From: Deltaproteobacteria bacterium
Lineage (GTDB): Bacteria; Desulfobacterota; Desulfomonilia; UBA1062
Assembly: GCA_023230665.1 (NCBI GenBank)
Contig: JALNWY010000196.1
Location: 1 to 5,232, forward strand
DNA: 5,232 nucleotides
Reading direction: 5' to 3'
Of this stretch, positions 1-4,303 are shown piece after piece; position 1 is the stretch's first letter, and the number at the start of each line of letters is the position of its first letter. The translations under genes were made by a program, and so were the position numbers. Under the pieces are notes generated by a model that had not been told where the DNA came from, did no database searches, and saw nothing but the letters and a program-made list of their open reading frames with translations.

Positions 1-1
1 C

Positions 2-697
2 AGCTTCGCCCTGCACTATTTCGCCCTGGCGGGCAATCTTACCCGGTATGTGAGGAGCCAGGAGTTCAGGTGGTACCTCATCCTGTTCGCGGTCAGCGTG
101 CTCTTCATCCTGTGGTCCACCCGAGGCATGTACAGCTCAATCGGCGAGGCCCTGAGGTTCGTATCCTTCCAGGCGGCCTCAATTATGACCACGACCGGAT
201 ACGCCACCTGCGACTATACGGTCTGGCCCGTTGCGGCCCAGATGGTGCTGCTGCTGCTCATGTTCATCGGCGGCTCCGCAGGTTCGACGGCCGGCGGCAT
301 GAAGGTCATGAGGCTGGGCATTCTCATCAAGTATGCCCACCGGGAGATCCTCAAGCTCGTCCACCCCCATGCAGTGGTGGCCATCAAGTGGGACAAGGCC
401 CCGGTGTCTGCAGATGTCTTACGCTCGGTGGTGGGTTTTTCCATCTATTATCTCCTCATCTTTGTCTTCTCTGCGCTCGTACTGGCGCTCCTGGGCGTGG
501 ACTTCATCACCGCGATCTCGGCAGCGGCCGCCTGCATCGGCAATATCGGCCCGGGTCTCGCCTCGGTCGGGCCCGTCGGCAGCTATGCGGACATCCCCTG
601 CCTGGGCAAGGCCGTCCTCACCTTCTGCATGCTCGTGGGCAGGCTGGAGGTCTACACCGTGCTGGTGGTCTTGAGTCCGGTATTCTGGAGGAAATAG
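2..697 (+). CDS. trkH: TrkH-family potassium uptake protein, C-terminal part (5' end off window)
   Basis: This is an inner-membrane K+ channel subunit of the Trk/Ktr family. It normally works with a cytoplasmic TrkA/KtrA nucleotide-binding gating partner, which is not visible here. The frame is open to the window edge, so the GTG at 50 is internal and 231 residues remain of a protein usually about 450-500 long. Family marks seen are the third pore loop with TTTGY (188-202), a glycine-rich stretch with GGSAGSTAGGMK (269-304), the fourth pore loop NIGPG (542-556), and the characteristic C-terminal block VGRLEVYTVLVVLSP just before the stop. Several 20-residue hydrophobic segments alternate with these loops, as expected for the M-P-M repeats. 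The stop at 695-697 follows FWRK, a normal TrkH ending, so the 3' end is intact. KtrB is the only close alternative. The family call is very secure; pairing with TrkA rather than KtrA is not shown. Confidence 0.95.
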   Translation, partial: SFALHYFALAGNLTRYVRSQEFRWYLILFAVSVLFILWSTRGMYSSIGEALRFVSFQAASIMTTTGYATCDYTVWPVAAQMVLLLLMFIGGSAGSTAGGMKVMRLGILIKYAHREILKLVHPHAVVAIKWDKAPVSADVLRSVVGFSIYYLLIFVFSALVLALLGVDFITAISAAAACIGNIGPGLASVGPVGSYADIPCLGKAVLTFCMLVGRLEVYTVLVVLSPVFWRK

Positions 698-736
698 CAG
701 GTACGTCAAAACAGCGGGATCGGACTTTCCCTGGGA

Positions 737-760
737 TGCCTCCCTTTCCTCTACGAGGCA
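737..760 (+). terminator. Weak hairpin after trkH, possible terminator
   Basis: TGCCTC (737-742) pairs with GAGGCA (755-760) around a 12-base loop, 40 bases after the trkH stop. It is followed only by GTTTGAG, so there is no proper U-run, and intrinsic termination would be inefficient. The loop bases CCTTTC (743-748) are complementary to GAAAGG (767-772), which would allow a pseudoknot. It is the only stem near the trkH end that could serve, but it is poor. Confidence 0.25.
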
Positions 761-762
761 GT

Positions 763-790
763 TTGAGAAAGGCGGGTAATGAATTATTAT
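763..790 (+). promoter_or_regulatory. Candidate sigma70 promoter for the DUF2795 gene
   Basis: TTGAGA (763-768) matches the -35 consensus at five of six bases. TATTAT (785-790) matches the -10 consensus at five of six. The spacer is 16 bases. The -10 sits in the most AT-rich patch of this intergenic region. A start near 797 would give a leader of about 160 bases before the DUF2795 start codon, containing the hairpin at 815-834 and the palindrome at 847-858. This is the best promoter match seen by eye in the window; activity is inferred. Confidence 0.5.
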
Positions 791-814
791 ATAACACTGT
801 TGACCATGCTCCCC

Positions 815-834
815 CCAGTCAGTTGAACGACTGG
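815..834 (+). other. Hairpin in the DUF2795 leader
   Basis: CCAGTC (815-820) and GACTGG (829-834) form a six-base-pair stem with the eight-base loop AGTTGAAC. No T-run follows, so it is not an intrinsic terminator. It lies in the predicted untranslated leader of the DUF2795 gene and could be an RNA structure or an inverted-repeat binding site. Confidence 0.4.
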
Positions 835-846
835 AAAGCGTACTGA

Positions 847-858
847 ACCTGATCAGGT
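847..858. promoter_or_regulatory. 12-base perfect palindrome, possible operator
   Basis: ACCTGATCAGGT is a perfect 12-base palindrome. The flanks CTGA (843-846) and TCAG (860-863) extend the symmetry by four more bases after a single unpaired C at 859, so the whole element spans 843-863. As DNA it resembles a dimeric regulator site. As RNA it would make an eight-pair stem with a GATC loop and one bulge. It sits about 100 bases upstream of the DUF2795 start codon and downstream of the predicted promoter. No specific regulator can be named from it. Confidence 0.4.
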
Positions 859-943
859 CTCAGGCACGTGTTCAGGGGTGTAAGATATCGATACTTTGGA
901 GATGATATGCCATAAGGAGCCGGCTCGCAAGTCCAAACCAACC

Positions 944-950
944 AAGGAGA
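944..950 (+). promoter_or_regulatory. Ribosome binding site of the DUF2795 gene
   Basis: AAGGAGA lies seven bases before the ATG at 958. It is a near-ideal Shine-Dalgarno sequence and fixes this start codon. A weaker AAGGAG at 914-919 has no start codon at a useful distance. Confidence 0.85.
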
Positions 951-957
951 AAGAACG

Positions 958-1155
958 ATGGCTAATCCCAGAAGTGCTGCGGAATTGGAAAAATATCTCA
1001 AAGGTGTGGATTATCCTGCAAGCAAGGATGATCTCCTAAGCAAAGCCAAGTCGAACGGCGCTCCCCAGGAGGTGATCGATATGATCAACAGCCTCTCGGA
1101 AAGCCACTTCAACTCACCGATCGATGTGACAAAATCCTTTGGCGAGAGCCATTAG
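958..1155 (+). CDS. Small DUF2795-family protein, 65 residues
   Basis: This is a small soluble protein that I recognise as DUF2795 (PF11387 from memory). The family is small and of unknown biochemical function. Seen in the sequence are a leading helix (SAAELEKYLKGV, about residues 6-17), the family-typical turn VDYPASKDDLL (17-27), a second helix rich in Lys and Ala, the NGAPQEVIDMINSL segment (33-46), and the closing HFNSPIDVTKSFGE (50-63). The length is normal for a stand-alone copy. There is no signal peptide, membrane segment or cysteine. The strong ribosome binding site at 944-950 and the terminator at 1228-1261 mark it as a single-gene unit, probably well translated. The neighbouring genes give no functional hint, since trkH ends 260 bases upstream and the next operon is on the opposite strand. 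The family call is firm, the role unknown. Confidence 0.9.
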   Translation: MANPRSAAELEKYLKGVDYPASKDDLLSKAKSNGAPQEVIDMINSLSESHFNSPIDVTKSFGESH

Positions 1156-1163
1156 ACTGACAC

Positions 1164-1208
1164 GAAAAAGATGTAAAGGAAAGAGAAGCAAGGAAGAAGA
1201 AAAGAAAG
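1164..1208 (+). other. Polypurine stretch in the DUF2795 3' region
   Basis: A 45-base stretch between the DUF2795 stop and its terminator contains only three pyrimidines (T1172, T1174, C1189). Bases 1175-1208 are purine except for one C. It includes several GGA/AAGG motifs but no start codon that opens a meaningful frame. No function is assigned. Confidence 0.5.
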
Positions 1209-1227
1209 TATCAGCATGCTGTTTGAG

Positions 1228-1261
1228 GGGCAGATGCTCTTTTTTAGCAGATGCCCTTTTT
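1228..1261 (+). terminator. Intrinsic terminator of the DUF2795 gene
   Basis: GGGCA (1228-1232) pairs with TGCCC (1252-1256), and TGCT (1235-1238) pairs with AGCA (1246-1249). Between the two helices a symmetric GA/GA pair (1233-1234 and 1250-1251) forms a tandem G-A mismatch, which is usually well tolerated in RNA helices. The loop is CTTTTTT and a T5 run (1257-1261) follows. It lies 72 bases after the DUF2795 stop. On the minus strand no T-run follows the stem, so it is not expected to stop transcription coming from the pentapeptide gene. Confidence 0.85.
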
Positions 1262-1367
1262 CTTTGTCCAGGACAGTCCCTTCCAACATCATGAGAGGCC
1301 GCTTGGGGCCCCTGCTTTCTGACAGAGAGAATGAATACAGGGAAGGGCTGGTGGCGAGGTCAGGCTG

Positions 1368-2072
1368 CTACCGGCTGAGGTTCTTGACCTTGGCGCGTTC
1401 CATGATGATTCCGCGCTGCATGGCCCCGGTAATGTCGAGACCTTCCGCGGTAACGAGGGTGAGGTCCACCCGGTCGAGGATCGAGTTTTTCAGCTGGACG
1501 TCTTCCATGGATGCGGACATGAAGGAAGTCTGGGTGAGGCCGGATTCGTTCATGGTTATCTTGGTGAATCTGCTCAGCGCAAAGTTGGATTCATTCAAAG
1601 TGCACTTGTCCAGGATGCACGATTCCATGATGCAGAACAGAACCTTCATCTTCTGGAGATCCGAGCCTGTCAGATCGATGTCTTTGAAATGAGAGCAGAT
1701 GATGGTCGAGCCTGTCAGGTTGGATTTCGACATATCCTGGTCTCTGAAGGTCACCCTGAGGAATTGGCTGCCCAGGGCTGTTATCCGGGTGAGGATGCAG
1801 GAGCTCAGGTCTGTGTCCTTCAGCGTGATCTCCGAGAGATGGGCCCCGGTAAAGTTTGTTTTGTACAGGATCGCACCTTCGAGGTTCACCCGCTCCAGGT
1901 GCGCCTCCTCGAGGTTTGTGTCCGAAAGGTTGACGTTTCTTAAGTCCGATCCTCGCAGGTTCGCACCCCCGAGATCGAGCTTGCTCAGGTCGAGGCCCCT
2001 CAAGTCCTCACCTTCGAGGGGCCGGCCCGATTCAATGGCATCTGCGATCTGCTGTTTGGTGAATCCAGGCAT
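1368..2072 (-). CDS. Pentapeptide-repeat protein, 234 residues
   Basis: Almost the whole protein is a pentapeptide-repeat right-handed quadrilateral beta-helix. After a short N-terminal cap (MPGFTKQQIADAIESG, likely helical) a hydrophobic residue falls at every fifth position from L19 to I214 without a slip: 40 pentapeptides, about ten four-sided coils. Only A99 and A209 are weak. Early repeats are canonical (GANLR, GSDLR, DTNLE). Later ones drift, with F, M, V or I at the centre and I, V or M at the position two before it. Cys92, Cys147, Cys152 and Cys157 all occupy that inward-facing position. The register ends near residue 215 and a basic tail (MERAKVKNLSR) follows. The ATG overlaps the stop of the upstream FapA-like gene as TAATG. 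There is no signal peptide, membrane segment or catalytic motif. Pentapeptide proteins range from DNA-mimic gyrase protectors to structural scaffolds. Nothing here points to gyrase protection, and the coupling suggests it works with the FapA-like protein. Confidence 0.93.
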   Translation of the reverse strand: MPGFTKQQIADAIESGRPLEGEDLRGLDLSKLDLGGANLRGSDLRNVNLSDTNLEEAHLERVNLEGAILYKTNFTGAHLSEITLKDTDLSSCILTRITALGSQFLRVTFRDQDMSKSNLTGSTIICSHFKDIDLTGSDLQKMKVLFCIMESCILDKCTLNESNFALSRFTKITMNESGLTQTSFMSASMEDVQLKNSILDRVDLTLVTAEGLDITGAMQRGIIMERAKVKNLSR

Positions 2073-3496
2073 TATTCAGACTCCAGTAATTCCTTGATTT
2101 CCTGAAGCATCACAAACTCGGTTTCCAAGATCTCGTTGTTGCGCAGCGAAAACTGGGTCTTTACCCTTGCCTCTTCCACTTCCCGTATGGCCTTGCCGAT
2201 CATGATGATTGTGCCCTCATTTGCGACACCGTCGATATAGATGTTGCCGGAAAAGACTGCGTTGATCTTCTCCGTGAGGCCGTGGATCCTGGAATCGATG
2301 GAATAGAGGTTGTGCTTGATCGTCTCTACGGCATCGAGGATCTTTGTGTAGAGCGTCTCCTGCTGCCCGGTGAGCGCACCCTTGGCCTTGAGGGTCCTGA
2401 GCTTGCCCAAGGAGGCCTGCAGCTTGAGGAAGTCGCCGATTCTCTCGACCAGGTCTTTTTTGGACAGCTCGCGTTCGTGGAGAAGGGCAGGGTTGTGGCC
2501 GATGATGAGCCGGGTGCTCACCGGGTTGGCCTCATGCCCGGTGGTGTGGCAATAGATCCAGACCTCTGACGAGATCGAGCTTCCCGTGATCCATCCCTGG
2601 GGGCTCTTGACAACGATGGGACCTCCGGCAGTGACCTCGCTGTTGCGGATATAGTCTTCCACCACGATCTCTTTTCTGGCCCGGACCTGGGCATCTTGGA
2701 TAAACTTCACGTGGAGGGAGCCCTGAGCGGTCACTTGCGCCTTCTCCTGCCCGAGGATTCCGCCGGCGATCCTGATGTTTCCGCCTGCCGTGATGATGAC
2801 GCGGCCCACACTCATGGCAACGGTCACATCCTCCTGGGCATGAACCTCGTAGCCGTCGCCCACCTCTCCGTTCACCACCACAGACCCGTTGAAGCGGATA
2901 TTCCCCGTGGACGAATCCACCTTGTCCACCATATAAACCGGCTCTACATTCACTTCGGAGTCAGACCAGACCACCATCCCGTCGATAGCGGCCACGAGCT
3001 TGTTGCCGTCGGGAGACGTCTCGATGCCCTTGCCGGAAGGGAGCTTTCCGGGAGAGCCTATTTTGCCGAGGATCTCTTCTCCCTTCACCGTGGTCCCGCT
3101 CTTCCCGGTTTCGGGCCCAATGAGCTCGCACAGAACATCACCCGCGGTGACGTTCTGGATGAGGTTCATGTCCTTGATATTGACCCTGCCGCGCAGGTCT
3201 TCCTTGAGATTGGCCTTGGTGCCGTCCTTGTTGAAATGGCAGAGGACATACCCGTCTCTGCCCTCGCCTGGCTGCTCGCCCTTGGCGACCGTAACCCACT
3301 TGTTGAGGGTTTTGTATTCGGAGATCTGGTAGAGCGCGTCGCTCCATATGCCGAAGCACACTCCGGCTTTCTGCAGTGCTTCCTGGAGATCGGATGCATT
3401 GACAGAGGACACCTCTTCGGTCAATGGCGTGACCTTAATGCTGGCGACGAGCCCTCCCTGGGTTATGCTCACTTCTACCTTGTACTCTCTCTCCAC
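2072..3496 (-). CDS. FapA/DUF342-family protein, 474 residues
   Basis: This is a cytoplasmic beta-solenoid protein of the FapA (DUF342) family. The Vibrio member supports flagellar assembly; most others have no known role. In order, it has an N-terminal wing (1-60, with the ITQGGLVASIKVTP strand pair and the LQEALQKAGVCFGIWSDAL helix), the VAKGEQPGEGRDGYV block (70-84), a GPETGKSGTTVKGEEILGK segment (127-145), and a glycine- and valine-rich beta-helix (about 195-335) with SVVVNGEVGDGYEVHAQEDV and AGGNIRIAGGILG. A helical, probably coiled-coil section (about 338-412) follows, then a last beta block (GNIYIDGVANEGTIIMIG) and a C-terminal helix. No signal peptide or membrane span is seen. The GTG at 3496 has no clear Shine-Dalgarno sequence. 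GTG at 3472 (codon 9), with AAGG five bases upstream, is a good alternative and would leave the family core intact. It is the first gene of the operon with the pentapeptide protein. No flagellar gene is nearby. Confidence 0.92.
   Translation of the reverse strand: MEREYKVEVSITQGGLVASIKVTPLTEEVSSVNASDLQEALQKAGVCFGIWSDALYQISEYKTLNKWVTVAKGEQPGEGRDGYVLCHFNKDGTKANLKEDLRGRVNIKDMNLIQNVTAGDVLCELIGPETGKSGTTVKGEEILGKIGSPGKLPSGKGIETSPDGNKLVAAIDGMVVWSDSEVNVEPVYMVDKVDSSTGNIRFNGSVVVNGEVGDGYEVHAQEDVTVAMSVGRVIITAGGNIRIAGGILGQEKAQVTAQGSLHVKFIQDAQVRARKEIVVEDYIRNSEVTAGGPIVVKSPQGWITGSSISSEVWIYCHTTGHEANPVSTRLIIGHNPALLHERELSKKDLVERIGDFLKLQASLGKLRTLKAKGALTGQQETLYTKILDAVETIKHNLYSIDSRIHGLTEKINAVFSGNIYIDGVANEGTIIMIGKAIREVEEARVKTQFSLRNNEILETEFVMLQEIKELLESE
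2081..2084 (-). promoter_or_regulatory. Ribosome binding site of the pentapeptide gene, inside the FapA-like gene
   Basis: GGAG on the minus strand lies eight bases before the ATG at 2072-2070. It is inside the last codons of the FapA-like gene, whose TAA shares its final A with the ATG. The arrangement favours termination-reinitiation, so both proteins would be made from one message. Confidence 0.65.
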
Positions 3497-3533
3497 AAAG
3501 AGAGGGTTCGGTTCTTGAGAAAAAAAACTTTAC

Positions 3534-3556
3534 AGAACCATTGAAAGGCTGGTTTT
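3534..3556. other. Weak hairpin with T-run in the divergent intergenic region
   Basis: AGAACCA (3534-3540) can pair with TGGTTTT (3550-3556), seven pairs including one G-T, around a nine-base loop, with T continuing to 3559 on the plus strand. No plus-strand gene ends here. On the minus strand a run of eight T (3527-3520) follows six bases after the stem. The stem has only two G-C pairs, so termination is doubtful. AGAACC can alternatively pair with GGTTCT at 3510-3515. Confidence 0.25.
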
Positions 3557-3631
3557 TTTCAGGGAAAATCTCCTTGACTCTCCTGCTCGTATTCTTTACC
3601 GTTCCCCCATCTTTTAAAAAAACGGATGTAC

Positions 3632-3636
3632 AGGGA
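3632..3636 (+). promoter_or_regulatory. Ribosome binding site that favours the 3644 start of the methyltransferase
   Basis: AGGGA lies seven bases before the ATG at 3644. The earlier in-frame ATG at 3626 is preceded by an A-run and CGG, with no Shine-Dalgarno sequence. The binding site itself lies within the first codons of the longer version. Confidence 0.6.
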
Positions 3637-3643
3637 AAAGGAC

Positions 3644-4303
3644 ATGAAGATCAGCGACGTTGCCGCTCTTGGCATCAAGGGTTTTCTCGACCATGAAGAA
3701 GGCCTGATGCTCTATGACATGGCAAAAGCTGCAAGCGCCAGAGGTCCCTGTCTGGAGATAGGGAGCTACTGCGGAAAATCCACTGTTTATCTGGGGCTCG
3801 GCTGCAAGGCGGGCGGAGGTGTTCTCTTTTCCATCGATCATCACCAGGGGTCCGAGGAGCAGCAGAAAGGGCAGGAATACTTCGACCCCGAGCTCTATGA
3901 CGAGGCCCTGGGGAGGGTGGATACCTTCAGCCACTTTCGCAGGACCGCGGAACTGGCATCGCTCGAAGACACGGTAGTTCCTGTCGTGGCCCCCTCGGAG
4001 GTGGTTGCGCGCATGTGGGCCACGCCTTTGAGCCTGGTTTTCATCGACGGCGGCCACAGCTACCCCACGGTGTTCACCGACTACACGTCATGGATGCCCC
4101 ATCTCATGCCGGGCGGCCATCTCCTGATCCACGATATTTTCCCCGACCCCAAGGACGGCGGCCAGGCCCCGTATTATGTCTATCGGCTCGCCGTCAAATC
4201 CGGACTCTTCGAAGAGATGCCCCTGTTCAAGACCCTGGGCATCCTCAGGAGGCTGTCCATAGGCGAGGTGCCCGATGCGGTCAGGCGCCTACGCGACTGG
4301 TAG
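3644..4303 (+). CDS. Class I SAM-dependent methyltransferase
   Basis: This looks like a Rossmann-fold methyltransferase of the Methyltransf_24-like group, with SAM as methyl donor; the acceptor is unknown. The start is taken at 3644 (219 residues) because of its ribosome binding site; the ATG at 3626 would add six residues. Numbered from 3626, motif I is CLEIGSYCGKSTVYLG (42-57), with Glu44 and the glycine-rich turn. The acidic end of strand 2 is SIDHHQG (69-75) with Asp71. FIDGGHSY (139-146) and PGGHLLIHDIFPDP (162-175) are the strand 4 and strand 5 blocks, typical of proteins that may bind a metal or sugar near the active site. No signal peptide or membrane segment is present. Relatives often sit in polysaccharide, lipid or natural-product gene clusters, but the neighbours here do not support one. 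Its 3' end overlaps the convergent radical SAM gene by 15 bases. The fold call is strong; the substrate is open. Confidence 0.88.
   Translation: MKISDVAALGIKGFLDHEEGLMLYDMAKAASARGPCLEIGSYCGKSTVYLGLGCKAGGGVLFSIDHHQGSEEQQKGQEYFDPELYDEALGRVDTFSHFRRTAELASLEDTVVPVVAPSEVVARMWATPLSLVFIDGGHSYPTVFTDYTSWMPHLMPGGHLLIHDIFPDPKDGGQAPYYVYRLAVKSGLFEEMPLFKTLGILRRLSIGEVPDAVRRLRDW

Noticed and set aside
779..826. A 15-codon leader-like frame starting at ATG 779, with AAGG six bases upstream, ending inside the 815-834 hairpin
   Set aside because: It overlaps the best promoter match, so it would lie mostly upstream of the predicted transcript start, and its composition shows no run of a single amino acid that would suggest attenuation.
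70..846. A 258-codon plus-strand frame overlapping trkH
   Set aside because: It lacks hydrophobic segments or motifs, and the alternative phase has all TrkH marks. It runs past the trkH stop only by chance.
858..880. A possible sigma54 promoter around GGCACGTGTTC
   Set aside because: The GG and GC elements are not at the required spacing and the TTGC part is missing.
1212..1221. CAGCATGCTG palindrome as a minus-strand terminator for the pentapeptide gene
   Set aside because: It is a 10-base palindrome with no loop, and the C/T-rich sequence that follows on the minus strand is not a U-run.
1216..1692. A 158-codon plus-strand frame opposite the pentapeptide gene
   Set aside because: It begins inside the terminator, has no ribosome binding site, and lies mostly antisense to a repeat protein whose regularity keeps other frames open.
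2696..3544. A 282-codon open frame on the plus strand antisense to the FapA-like gene
   Set aside because: Its translation is rich in His, Arg, Leu and Gly without any recognisable motif. It lies wholly opposite a clear DUF342 coding region and is explained by the codon bias of the real gene.
3574..3602. TTGACT as a -35 box for the methyltransferase gene
   Set aside because: At 16-18 bases downstream there is only TTACCG or TACCGT, which is a poor -10. I could not support a promoter here although one is expected nearby.
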